A DNA stretch of 64,000 nucleotides from Zygotorulaspora mrakii (taxonomy: Eukaryota; Ascomycota; Saccharomycetes; Saccharomycetales; Saccharomycetaceae): assembly GCF_013402915.1 (NCBI RefSeq), contig NC_050720.1, positions 124,001-188,000 of the forward strand, given 5' to 3'. Below, in pieces: positions 1 through 10,624 of the stretch (its first letter is position 1; each line of letters begins with the position of its first letter). The position numbers were made by a program, and so were the translations under genes. The notes beneath the pieces are model-generated. The model was given only the letters and a program-made list of their open reading frames with translations, was not told the DNA's origin and searched no databases.

Positions 1-111
1 TGTGAAGGGAAATGCCCCCATTGCAGCCGCTGCATCTGTCAAAGAGTTCAATGTAGTTGATTTCCCCGAAGACGGTTTACCAACAATACCGATAAGAGGA
101 TCTCTGGGCAT
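1..111 (-). CDS. YGR210C-like OBG-family GTPase (N-terminal fragment)
   Basis: Only the first 37 codons are in the window; the gene runs off the left edge. Translation starts at ATG 111-109 with [19 protein letters not shown], a P-loop (G1 motif) typical of the OBG/YchF-like GTPases. I recognise this N-terminus as close to S. cerevisiae Ygr210c, a cytosolic predicted GTPase of poorly known role. The family binds GTP or ATP and is linked to ribosomes. Divergent neighbour ZPR1 is YGR211W in S. cerevisiae, so context agrees. An out-of-frame ATG lies just upstream on the same strand and is ignored. Confidence 0.88.
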   Translation of the reverse strand, partial: MPRDPLIGIVGKPSSGKSTTLNSLTDAAAAMGAFPFT

Positions 112-430
112 TTTTTGACACTTTCTCAACCATGTATTGTCTCAAAAGTAAAAATTACATCTTGCCTAGCATAGTTACTATCTGAAATATTGAAGTCCTA
201 TTAGGATTTTGTACGAAGGCCTGAAAATTCAAAGTTGTAGAAACTTCTTGAAGCATCGCGATGTCTTGAAAAGCTAAAATTTTTTTCAAAATGACAGGGC
301 ATCGCATAAAAAATGAAAGCAGATCTATAAATTTGTTGAAGCTGGGCGTTTATAGGCCTGGTTTAAGTTGTTTATTTTCAGGTACACAAGGAAGAGATCA
401 TTGTTAAGAAACTTTTCACTTTGTTCCAAA
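112..430. promoter_or_regulatory. Divergent intergenic region YGR210C-like / ZPR1
   Basis: This 319-bp stretch separates two divergent genes and should carry both promoters. I see only AT-rich sequence with a run of T near 280 and no clear factor site. Short ATG-initiated frames in it look like chance. Confidence 0.5.
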
Positions 431-1948
431 ATGTCGTTGCAAGAAACAGGACAGAAAGAAGCAGAGCAAGTCGGAAATGGCTTGTTCAAGCCCGTGGGTG
501 AAGCAGTTGAGGATATGCAAGAGGAGTCAAAGTTTAATGGGGTTTCAGATGGTGGTGAAATGGAGGCAAATCAAGACCTTGTTAGAACCACGGATGCTTC
601 TGATTCCATGGGACATCCGATTCAAGAGATTGAGTCGTTGTGTATGAATTGTCACCAAAATGGTACTACCAGACTGTTGCTGACGTCCATTCCATACTTT
701 AGAGAAGTTGTCCTAATGTCATTCGAGTGTCCACATTGTGGGTTCAAAAATTCTGAAATTCAATCTGCCTCCGCTATTCAGGAGAAAGGTTCAAAATACA
801 TTCTTAAAATCGAGAATAGTGAGGATTTCAATAGGGAAATTATCAAATCCGAAAATGCAACATGCAAGTTTGTCGAACTAGACATTGAAATCCCTGCGAA
901 GAAAGGTCAGCTGACTACAGTTGAAGGCTTATTAAATGAGATGATTGAGGATTTAGAATCTGATCAGCCAGCCAGAAAGGCAATCGACGAAAATCTTCAC
1001 GACAGGATTGATGAATTTATCAAGAAGGTCAGGAGCTATATGAATTGCGAGCCGAATACGGTGCCACTCACCTTTGTCTTGGATGATCCAGCAGGAAATT
1101 CATGGATTGAATATAAACCGGGTGAGCCTTTGCATAAATGGTCTCACGCTGAATATTTGAGAACTGACGAACAGAATGTCGAAGTCGGCATTATTACAAA
1201 GGATCAACTAGAGCAACGTCGCAAGGAAAAACTGGAAGAATTATCAAATCGTGACAGGAACCCTTCGCAGTCAGTTAAAGTCGATTCAACGTCATCAAAT
1301 TTTTTATCCGATGCAACTGAGATAGAAAACTTCAATAACGAAGTTCAAACTTTTAAGATAACCTGTCCTTCATGTATGCATGAATGTGAATGCCACATGA
1401 AGCCCGTTAACATTCCTCATTTCAAGGAAGTTATCATTATGTCTACAGTATGCGAGCATTGTGGTTATAGGTCTAACGAGGTCAAAACAGGTGGTGCCAT
1501 ACCAGAGAAAGGTAGGAAAATCACACTTTATTGTGACGATCCTGCAGATTTATCTCGTGATATCTTGAAATCAGAATCCTGTTCGATGACTATCCCAGAA
1601 CTCAGTGTTGAAATCCAGGAGGGAACTCTAGGGGGTAGGTTCACAACTTTAGAAGGCATACTGAAACAAGTTTATGATGAACTTGAATCTCGTGTATTTT
1701 CTCAAACTTCAGACTCGATGGATGAGCCAACGAAGCAACGTTGGCTAGCGTTCTTCGATAAATTGAAGAGTGCGTTGGATGGAAAAGTTAAATTCAACGT
1801 AATAATGGTAGATCCTCTTGCAGGTTCTTACATTCAAAATGTATATGCGCCAGACCCTGACCCAAATATGACCATAGAAGATTATGAAAGAACCGAACAA
1901 CAAAATGATGATTATGGGTTAAATGACATGAAAGTAGACCAACAATAG
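431..1948 (+). CDS. ZPR1: Zinc finger protein ZPR1
   Basis: Orthologue of the conserved eukaryotic ZPR1 protein, an essential chaperone-like factor that binds and helps fold translation elongation factor eEF1A and moves to the nucleus on growth signals. The 505-residue protein has the duplicated ZPR1 architecture: zinc finger 1 with Cys pairs at about 71/74 and 100/103, and zinc finger 2 at about 312/315 and 341/344, each followed by its alpha/beta domain. Length fits the S. cerevisiae protein (about 486). The open frame extends upstream to a TTG at 368, but the first ATG in frame is 431, in good A-rich context, and the family begins there. The protein ends in an acidic, Asn/Gln-rich tail. 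Neighbours on both sides match YGR210C and YGR212W. Confidence 0.97.
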   Translation: MSLQETGQKEAEQVGNGLFKPVGEAVEDMQEESKFNGVSDGGEMEANQDLVRTTDASDSMGHPIQEIESLCMNCHQNGTTRLLLTSIPYFREVVLMSFECPHCGFKNSEIQSASAIQEKGSKYILKIENSEDFNREIIKSENATCKFVELDIEIPAKKGQLTTVEGLLNEMIEDLESDQPARKAIDENLHDRIDEFIKKVRSYMNCEPNTVPLTFVLDDPAGNSWIEYKPGEPLHKWSHAEYLRTDEQNVEVGIITKDQLEQRRKEKLEELSNRDRNPSQSVKVDSTSSNFLSDATEIENFNNEVQTFKITCPSCMHECECHMKPVNIPHFKEVIIMSTVCEHCGYRSNEVKTGGAIPEKGRKITLYCDDPADLSRDILKSESCSMTIPELSVEIQEGTLGGRFTTLEGILKQVYDELESRVFSQTSDSMDEPTKQRWLAFFDKLKSALDGKVKFNVIMVDPLAGSYIQNVYAPDPDPNMTIEDYERTEQQNDDYGLNDMKVDQQ

Positions 1949-2862
1949 ATGTATGTAACATCCCTGAATATAAATGCTTTATTATAAAGAAGCAGTTTGT
2001 ACTATAGCGATGCATTTTAATCTTTCCTTTTGAGTCCAAATAAGCAGCGCTCTTGAAGCAAGTTTACCTTTTATAGGAAAGATGCCGGCTCTTCGTTCAG
2101 CAAATTCAAGTCATTGTGGGCACTCCAAGATGTAGATTGGACGTCGCTGTTAGTTAATTAGGACACGAACAGAGCATCTTGCCTTGTTTTGCGAATTGTG
2201 ATCTAATCGTCAAAACAATAGGGCCGGCAAAAACGATCTGAAAGATCTTGGAAAAGCCTGCTGCCATGGTACTTCAGGACCTGAGTGAACTATAAAACAG
2301 GTTGATCGCTTGCTAGGTTTCTTTAGAGCGAGGAAGTAAATAAGTCATTTTAGAAATAATTCTGCTCAGGCGACCACTCTTGTTGTAGTGAAATGAGCCC
2401 TTAGCAGTGTTCATACATATGTGCAAATCAATGCATATATTCTTCTTCCATCAGCACGGCAACGAGTTTACTTGCTGTTTACGATCTTAAGAAATGCTGC
2501 TGTCATCCACATTTTGCAAACAACTCCCTCTTAAGATAAAAATATATTAGATGTTGTCAGGATTTCTATTTGCGCTTGACGAACTCTTCAGAATTTCAAA
2601 CTTGGGAGCTACTAAAACCAGAAAAAAGGTGATTAGCAGACTACCACACTATGAAAAAAGGTGCTTGATAGTCTGCGGGCCTTATTTCCTTACTATTCTG
2701 CTCACAGATTCCTAGAAGCTAAATAGGAGGTATGCACAGAGATAGGTGGCAAATCGAGAAATAGGAGTATTTTTTCATGTTACATATTGAAGGCACATCT
2801 TTATATAAGAAGTCTTGCTCAGATCGAAAAATCTCTGACTATTATAAACACATCAAGGTTCC
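1949..2862. promoter_or_regulatory. ZPR1-SLI1 intergenic region
   Basis: A 914-bp gap holding the ZPR1 3' end and the SLI1 promoter. No gene-like ORF was seen. The one clear element is an exact Rpn4 (PACE) site at 2745-2753, listed separately. A TATA-like stretch sits near 2840. Confidence 0.5.
2745..2753 (+). promoter_or_regulatory. Rpn4-binding PACE element upstream of SLI1
   Basis: GGTGGCAAA is an exact match to the proteasome-associated control element bound by Rpn4. It lies 110-118 bp before the SLI1 start codon, the usual distance in proteasome genes. Function here is inferred from the match and the position. Confidence 0.55.
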
Positions 2863-4275
2863 ATGGCAAAAAGAACTTTAAACTCCCTAGAGAGATTTTA
2901 CTACTATCGAGGTGAGCTGAATGTTCTTTCTTCCATTTTTGTAGCAGTGCAATTGAACAAGCTTCCAACTAAAGAGCAACTGTTTCAAACATTAAAAAAA
3001 CTAATCGAAGAGTACCCTCAACTTCACTGCAATATATTCAAAGATGAAACGAATGGCGAGTTGATTATCAAATCAATAGAGAAGCGTCCAATCGAATTTG
3101 ACGATGTTGTTGAGTATGTCTCTTCTAGGGATGATGATGAAGGTATAAATGACATATTCAAAAATTACCAATTTCCATACCACGTTGAAAAACCTTTGTG
3201 GAAAATATTGATAGACCGCGATAAGAGAAGACAGACGCTAGTGGTAAATCATGTTTTATTTGATGGAATATCTTGTGTAAAGTTTTGGGAATCCTTTTTT
3301 ATGACTTTGAATGATTTATCCGCTGAAGAAGGTGATAATAACGAAGCCTTATTCTCACCTCAGGTAGATGTTAACACTGTTCCGGTCGTTCATCCCTATG
3401 AGAATTGGCCCGTAACATGGAAATATGTAATCCTGCGACCTCTTTTGGCGACCATATTCAAATGGTCACCCAGTGCCTTGCTTAGACTGAACCCTAATCT
3501 TTTCCAATTCAAAAGTTACATCTTTCCTAGTGGTCTTTTGGAGAGTAAGAAAGACAATATGAAAACTGGCTTCCAAATCAGAAATGACAATTGTCAATTT
3601 ATTTTAAAACTATCTTCTGTAAAGTTGAAGCGTGTCCTCCGGGAATGCAAATCCAATAAAGTCTCGCTAACTAGTTTTTTGGCGTCATTGATTTGTCTTA
3701 CCTTGAAGAATACCTCGAAAAGTGATGATTACAAAGGGTCTATACTAAAAGTCGATATACCTATGAACACCAGAAAGGCATTAGGAGACCGATTTAATGA
3801 TCTCGACTCTAAGACCCTCCAGTTAGGAAATCTGGTAGCTTCTCTGCAGATTCAAAAAGACATGAACGATTTGGATGACATTTGGGCAGCAGCTAAAGAT
3901 TTTCAACATGGTCTAAAGCTGCAAAGTGTTGATAACATAAACGAAACAATCAATAATACTAAACTTTTAGATGTGGTCGATGAGGCGGATTTTGTCATCG
4001 AAAAATTGAAGACTAACGGACCCCCCGGCACTTTTGAAATTACAAATCTAGGTTTTCAATCGTTTTGTTTGAAGGAGAATCCCGACGCAGAATTTATTGT
4101 CGAAGATTCTATTTTCAACGAACCGCAAAGTACGGCAAGTATTTTTACATGTGCCGTTGTCTCCACCCAACTGGGTGGACTCACTTGTTCGATAAGCTAT
4201 CCAAGAGAAATCAAATCACAGTTTCAACCTTTTGTTGATAGCATCAGTAATTATTTCTCCACAAGAGAGGATTGA
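2863..4275 (+). CDS. SLI1: Sphingoid base / alcohol N- or O-acetyltransferase, SLI1-like
   Basis: A 470-residue member of the fungal alcohol O-acetyltransferase (AATase) family. S. cerevisiae Sli1 (YGR212W, 468 residues) N-acetylates sphingoid bases and the drug myriocin, giving resistance to it. The condensation-domain active-site motif HxxxDG is present at about 130-135 (NHVLFDG), so the enzyme looks catalytically intact. Synteny (ZPR1 on the left) favours SLI1 over its relatives ATF1 and ATF2, which share the fold. The ATG at 2863 is the first in frame. The gene converges on FRE8 with a short spacer. Confidence 0.88.
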   Translation: MAKRTLNSLERFYYYRGELNVLSSIFVAVQLNKLPTKEQLFQTLKKLIEEYPQLHCNIFKDETNGELIIKSIEKRPIEFDDVVEYVSSRDDDEGINDIFKNYQFPYHVEKPLWKILIDRDKRRQTLVVNHVLFDGISCVKFWESFFMTLNDLSAEEGDNNEALFSPQVDVNTVPVVHPYENWPVTWKYVILRPLLATIFKWSPSALLRLNPNLFQFKSYIFPSGLLESKKDNMKTGFQIRNDNCQFILKLSSVKLKRVLRECKSNKVSLTSFLASLICLTLKNTSKSDDYKGSILKVDIPMNTRKALGDRFNDLDSKTLQLGNLVASLQIQKDMNDLDDIWAAAKDFQHGLKLQSVDNINETINNTKLLDVVDEADFVIEKLKTNGPPGTFEITNLGFQSFCLKENPDAEFIVEDSIFNEPQSTASIFTCAVVSTQLGGLTCSISYPREIKSQFQPFVDSISNYFSTRED

Positions 4276-4432
4276 TTTCATATCGAATTTTCGAAGTAAA
4301 TTGATACATGAAGTTAGATAATTGCAAATATGCTATATATATTGGGTTGTTGTGATTACACAATGCAATGCTTGCAAGAAGAAGAAAATAAAGTTTCTTT
4401 TTTCTCTTTCATGACGTCTTTGAGTGAAACAA

Positions 4433-6607
4433 TCAAAGAGAGTAGGCTTCTTGATGAAAATGAAGACCGCCATCTGTGGCGAACCGTCTTGTGGTCTCAA
4501 TCAAACCCGGCGGGCCGGCTGCGATAACAACAACTTGGGCCAAATCATCGACTTCAGTATTAGCTTGATTGGTTAGCCGACAGCTTAAATCAATTTCAGA
4601 GGTCATATCACATTCTCTTTCTAGGCACCAGGCGTAATCTGAATCACCCAGCGTGGGTCTTCCAAAGCACACTTGAATGCCTGAAGGTATCTTTAGTTTG
4701 AGATCAGATACTTCAACATCTCCGGGCTTGCCGGTGTTCGATTTCTTTTTCGTGAGAGCTATCTTTTGATCATCACTGATGGGCGTTTCAATGATGGATG
4801 GTTTCCTGAAAATGTTACCATCAGATAAAAACGCAGATGTATGAGTACTATATGTATTGAGATTTTCTTGCGATCTTGTGGATCTATGTTTGCGAACTGA
4901 GAATTCATGGGTAAAATCGACCTCATCTTTAGGATCTACTTGACCGACACTTCGGATACACCCCAGAGAACCTTGTCTTCTGATGGAACCATAATTATTA
5001 GAATTTAGGGAATCGAGATGATTATTATTACCATATGAATACTTGGATAACAGTGTGGAAGTATCATTTGCTTGCGAGCGGAATGAAGAAGAGGGTACGA
5101 CATTTTCATCAAAATATTCATTATCATCATAGTTTTCGATATAGTCAATTTCAATTTCTTCTTCGTTGCCAGAAAGATTACTAATATAAATTTCCATTCC
5201 ATCAAAATTGAACTTGAAATGATTTAAAAGTTTCAAATCTGTGATATCTCTAGAGACCCAAATAAGCCTAACATTAACACCATTGAATTTCAGAATTCTC
5301 ATTAAAGGTAGTGCAAATGAGATCGCAGAGCCGCCCACACACATTAAAACTCTACGGACATTAACATCGAAAGACAAAGGTGATAAAGACAATGAATTGC
5401 GATGTGGGTTACTTGAACTTTTATTTTTTCCCAAGCCAAATATTGATAATGGCGATTTTCTTGATGGTCTCACCAGGTCTTGCAATTCTGTTTTACTCAT
5501 AAAAGTCAATCTTGGTTTAAAAACACCCGTGACGTAATACTTTTCATTTGAAATCAGCGGAAAACGGCCATTTCTAACGACCAATCTAACAGTAAGATCT
5601 GTTGGTAAACTCGCCAACGTGAAAGGATGTTGAATAGGGACAAAAGACAAAAACCATCTTTTGATCCAATTTTTATGATATTTGCTTATCCTAACATGGC
5701 CACCTGGTAATATGGGTTTTTTAGCCAGATCAGTGGCAGGAAATTCAATTAATGTCAAAGACGGTGAAATACTTATTGCCGTGATGATTGTGCTTCTGGT
5801 GTGTAATACTCGATACACAACTTGTGATATCAATAATGTACAATTCAACAAAGTATAATACGGGATACCGGGACGAGCATGAAAATGTAACAAAATTACC
5901 GTTAACCAAGTACTGATGTAATGAACGATATAGAAGACTCTGAACTGTTTTCTTCTGATTTTTTTCAAAGATGTGATGCCAATCAGTAAGAAAAGCGCCA
6001 TAGCAATGATACCATAAATGTTGGCCATTTTTTTCAGCTTGAATAACGTATTTTTTCTGGCCATGTATCGTATGTAGATAATGGTATGCAGCAAAGACTC
6101 CAACACAACAACCCTGGAGATCCATTTATGAAGCGGTATCAAAGTCAAGTATAATGTCTCTGGCAAAGGCGAAGGCCTCGATGTCAAAAATAATAAAGGT
6201 GGCATCAATGCGACGGAAATCCTGCCCATTCTCTTGGTAACTTGTAGAAGATCCCCATACGAATTGCAGAATGTGAAAAATGATACAACTACAGTCCAAA
6301 ATAAAAACTGATGAAACGACTGGTTATGATACAAAGGGGACCGATGAATCCATTTTTGTGATCTGAATACGTTATGCTTCAAATAATGTGTTACTTTGAA
6401 CACTCGTTTTGTTGGGCTTATTGAATTCCAGAGCGGCAATAAGATACATATGAAAACTGTGGTGAAAAGGAAACACCTTCTGGAGTACTTCACAATATAT
6501 TCTTTCCCCAAAGGAACCACTATTGGATGATCGAAACCTGGCATGTGTGAGCAAATCCAATCCCACAGCCTCTCCAGAAAAGCCTTGTAACCGTCCACAG
6601 CCATCAT
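4433..6607 (-). CDS. FRE8: Ferric/cupric reductase transmembrane component FRE8
   Basis: A 724-residue flavocytochrome of the ferric reductase/NADPH oxidase family, which reduces metal ions across a membrane using NADPH, FAD and two hemes. Several transmembrane helices fill the first half. Both bis-histidine pairs are intact with the usual 13-residue spacing (H160/H174 and H229/H243). The FAD motif HPFT is at about 327-330, a Gly-rich NADPH segment follows, and the C-terminus has the GPPG motif. A long acidic/Ser-rich insert sits before the last NADPH-binding part. The first ATG is 6607 (another is one codon on); the frame upstream opens only with GTG. Adjacency to RPS0 (YLR047C/YLR048W) supports FRE8 over AIM14/YNO1, which is shorter. 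A core Aft1 site lies in its promoter. Confidence 0.88.
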   Translation of the reverse strand: MMAVDGYKAFLERLWDWICSHMPGFDHPIVVPLGKEYIVKYSRRCFLFTTVFICILLPLWNSISPTKRVFKVTHYLKHNVFRSQKWIHRSPLYHNQSFHQFLFWTVVVSFFTFCNSYGDLLQVTKRMGRISVALMPPLLFLTSRPSPLPETLYLTLIPLHKWISRVVVLESLLHTIIYIRYMARKNTLFKLKKMANIYGIIAMALFLLIGITSLKKIRRKQFRVFYIVHYISTWLTVILLHFHARPGIPYYTLLNCTLLISQVVYRVLHTRSTIITAISISPSLTLIEFPATDLAKKPILPGGHVRISKYHKNWIKRWFLSFVPIQHPFTLASLPTDLTVRLVVRNGRFPLISNEKYYVTGVFKPRLTFMSKTELQDLVRPSRKSPLSIFGLGKNKSSSNPHRNSLSLSPLSFDVNVRRVLMCVGGSAISFALPLMRILKFNGVNVRLIWVSRDITDLKLLNHFKFNFDGMEIYISNLSGNEEEIEIDYIENYDDNEYFDENVVPSSSFRSQANDTSTLLSKYSYGNNNHLDSLNSNNYGSIRRQGSLGCIRSVGQVDPKDEVDFTHEFSVRKHRSTRSQENLNTYSTHTSAFLSDGNIFRKPSIIETPISDDQKIALTKKKSNTGKPGDVEVSDLKLKIPSGIQVCFGRPTLGDSDYAWCLERECDMTSEIDLSCRLTNQANTEVDDLAQVVVIAAGPPGLIETTRRFATDGGLHFHQEAYSL

Positions 6608-6852
6608 CACAGTATACACCTCTCTTTTCTCTGGTGCTCTAAACTATTTCAAATTGCCTGAGACTTTAACTATCCATTACTCGATGCTTTAGACACAGAA
6701 GTAGAGAAGTCGGGAAGTAGACAACAGAGCAAAAGCTAATCACAAAACTGGCAAAAACGGGAAGGCACTAGAGACAATAAAGTACTGAACTGCTCTTGCC
6801 CACATCTTCCATGATTAAGTATAGAACCGGATCAACAGCAATCAAATTGATT

Positions 6853-6875
6853 GACCTGACCCTGCTGGTCAGGTC
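6853..6875. repeat. Perfect 9-bp inverted repeat with 5-nt loop
   Basis: GACCTGACC at 6853-6861 and its exact reverse complement at 6867-6875 are separated by CTGCT. It lies about 250 bp upstream of FRE8. It could be a dimeric factor site or a hairpin; the sequence does not decide. Confidence 0.6.
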
Positions 6876-6884
6876 GCTTTTACA

Positions 6885-6891
6885 GGGTGCA
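6885..6891 (-). promoter_or_regulatory. Core Aft1/Aft2 iron-response site upstream of FRE8
   Basis: TGCACCC on the minus strand is the core of the iron-regulatory element bound by Aft1. It lies about 280 bp upstream of the FRE8 start. The base after the core is T rather than the preferred purine. FRE-family genes are known Aft targets, so the placement makes sense. Confidence 0.55.
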
Positions 6892-7140
6892 CTTCGGCAG
6901 TATTTGATTTTCAAAAAAAGAAAAACGCCAAGATCGAACGCACGAAAAAATCGATGAACAGAACCCAGACTTTGTTTTTTTCCGAAAAAAAGGTCACCTG
7001 AAACACACGTGATCTACGGAGCACCATCAGAGGTGACTGTTTCTCCATCCCAAGACCCAGACCTCCCTGACAAAACCCAGAGACCCGCACTTGTGAAATT
7101 TAAATGTTTTAAACGTTCAGGTTCGAGAGTCCGGACCGTG

Positions 7141-7320
7141 CGTCGGTGTTTGGTACATTGTGGCCGAGGGCAGCTCGGACGGTAGCTAGGCCTGCCCAGG
7201 CCGCCTAGGAGTCGATGTGCCCTTTGTAGGCTCTGGGCAGAGACATGATGGTCTGGGGCGACAGCACCTTGAGAACAGGGAGACAGGGAGACAGGTGCCA
7301 GCCTGCCCTGCTGGTAGTTG
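7141..7320. other. GC-rich block upstream of RPS0
   Basis: Counting bases gives 112 G or C in 180 (62%), far above the surrounding intergenic DNA. It contains a GGCCTG/CAGGCC palindrome near 7190-7202 and a short direct repeat of GGGAGACA near 7278-7292. No known RNA or protein feature explains it. It could be an RPS0 upstream activating region. Confidence 0.6.
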
Positions 7321-7595
7321 GACAGGAAGAGCACGGCAAAGATGCAGTTTACTGTGTAAGCTCGGTGTGTGTCTTGCATTAGCCATGGCACGGTAGTGAG
7401 CCTGGAGAGTCGGCAGGCGGTGGTGGGAATCATGGTTAGAGAAATGAAAAAATAATGACATCGACACGCAGCTACCTATTGGGGTGCGGTGTGTAGGTAC
7501 TGTTCAATATTTACGAATTATACAGTGATATTAGAGGTATAGCTTAGAATAGTGTTTAGACCAAGAAGAAATAGCACAAGAAAAACGATAGCAAG

Positions 7596-8644
7596 ATGTC
7601 CCTACCAGCTACTTTTGACTTGACTCCAGAAGATGCCCAACTATTGTTGGCTGCTAACACCCATCTAGGTGCTAAGAACGTACAAGTATGTTGAACAATA
7701 CTCGAAAGTGTCAGATTATAGAATGAACGAACGATTGGAATGGAACGGACACACAAAGCATTGAGATCCAGGTTAGAATGAATGCTTGATGCGAAATAAC
7801 AACCCAAGGGAGTGCGATGACAATTTCAGTATCAAGAATGATCGCATGTCCACAGGGCCCGAGTGGTAGAATGAGACGAGGTACCGGAACCAACTGATGC
7901 ATCCACGTTCACATTCGAAAAAAGTACCTGAGAACATTTACTAACTGATAAACGCAAATTTTGTTTTTTGTTTAGGTCCACCAAGAATCATACGTTTTCA
8001 AGACCAGACCAGATGGTGTCAACGTTATCAACGTTGGTAAGACCTGGGAAAAATTGGTTTTAGCCGCAAGAATCATTGCTGCTATTCCAAACCCAGAAGA
8101 TATTGTTGCCATTTCTTCAAGAACTTTCGGTCAAAGAGCCGTTTTGAAATACGCTGCTCACACTGGTGCTACTCCAATTGCTGGTAGATTCACCCCAGGT
8201 TCTTTCACTAACTATATCACTCGTTCTTTCAAGGAACCAAGATTGGTTATTGTTACTGATCCAAGATCTGACGCACAAGCCATCAAGGAAGCTTCCTACG
8301 TTAACATCCCAGTTATTGCTTTAACTGACTTAGATTCTCCATCCGAATACGTTGATGTTGCTATCCCATGTAACAACAGAGGTAAACACTCCATTGGTTT
8401 AATTTGGTACTTATTGGCTAGAGAAGTTTTGAGACTAAGAGGTGCTTTAGTTGACAGAACTCAACCATGGTCAATCATGCCAGATTTGTACTTCTACAGA
8501 AACCCAGAAGAGGTTGAACAACAAGTTTCTGAAGAAGTCGCTGAAACTGCCGATGACGAAGAAGAAATCAAAGAAGAAGCCACTGAAGAAAAAACCGAAG
8601 CTACTGAATGGGCTGAAGAAACTACTGAAGCTGTTGCTTGGTAA
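7596..8644 (+). CDS. RPS0: 40S ribosomal protein uS2 (RPS0), spliced
   Basis: Small-subunit ribosomal protein of the uS2/laminin-receptor family, needed for 18S rRNA 3' maturation and 40S assembly. Exons are 7596-7685 and 7976-8644, giving 252 residues, the same size as S. cerevisiae Rps0. Exon 1 encodes [15 protein letters not shown] and ends with codon CAA; exon 2 resumes with VHQESYVF. The acidic C-terminal tail ending in TEWAEE...AW is typical of the fungal protein. Codon choice is strongly biased, as expected for a highly expressed gene. S. cerevisiae has two copies (YGR214W, YLR048W); here neighbours from both loci flank one gene. Confidence 0.97.
7686..7975 (+). other. RPS0 intron
   Basis: A 290-nt intron with 5' splice site GTATGT at 7686, branch sequence TACTAAC at 7939-7945, and 3' splice site TTTAG ending at 7975. 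It separates codons 30 and 31 (phase 0). I see no convincing snoRNA inside it. Confidence 0.95.
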
Positions 8645-9080
8645 TTTACGTGACATTCACATCCTTTTAAACTAGTATAACGTTTTATCTATAGTTTTTC
8701 TGTTACTTTCATCATCCTCTCTGTATTGTTATTGCACAATAATATAGTATACAAATAATTAGAACAAAGTGTGTCTTTAGAAAAAAACAAATAAAACCAT
8801 TACCATTAACTTTGTATAATCAATTTTTTTTTAATAAGGTCATGCATGATACGCTTGTGAAGCTTCATCACTTTAATAGTTTCTTCTTGCCGGAAAAAAT
8901 CATTATAATTAGTGAATACGTAAATGTATGTAGTAATAATGGTAGTAAGTAATGTACAAGTTTTTAGTGTAAAGGAACTGCGAAAAAACATTAATTGATT
9001 ATAATTCTACATATAGTTCTTACAAGTAGAATATAAACAAGTTCAGGTTTTTTGCATAGGAAGTAAAAAAACAAAACTTC
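8645..9080. other. Convergent RPS0 / RPL7 3' region
   Basis: A 436-bp AT-rich spacer between two convergent ribosomal protein genes, presumably holding both 3' UTRs and polyadenylation signals. I see no gene or distinct element in it. Confidence 0.5.

Positions 9081-10624
<1,544 letters not shown>

Larger units (their letters stand above)
6608..7595. promoter_or_regulatory. Divergent FRE8 / RPS0 intergenic region
   Basis: A 988-bp gap serving two promoters. It holds a 9-bp perfect hairpin (6853-6875), a core Aft1 site (6885-6891), an SCB-like CACGAAAA near 6942, and an E-box-like CACGTGAT (7006-7013). A GC-rich block at 7141-7320 stands out. A weak Rap1-like match is near 7138-7152. ORFs on the minus strand here look like by-products of the GC-rich block. 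Confidence 0.5.

Noticed and set aside
4433..6607. Assignment of the reductase as AIM14/YNO1
   Set aside because: The protein is too long for Aim14 and sits next to RPS0 as FRE8 does in S. cerevisiae.
6971..7013. Centromere-like signals: T-rich TCCGAA core near CACGTGAT
   Set aside because: The two motifs are about 15 bp apart and in the wrong order. There is no AT-rich CDEII of about 80 bp between them.
7014..7467. Overlapping minus-strand ORFs upstream of RPS0
   Set aside because: Their starts, composition and overlap look like by-products of the GC-rich block. No recognisable protein family.
7786..7898. Possible snoRNA in the RPS0 intron
   Set aside because: The C box candidate (TTGATGC) differs at two positions and no rRNA guide was found.
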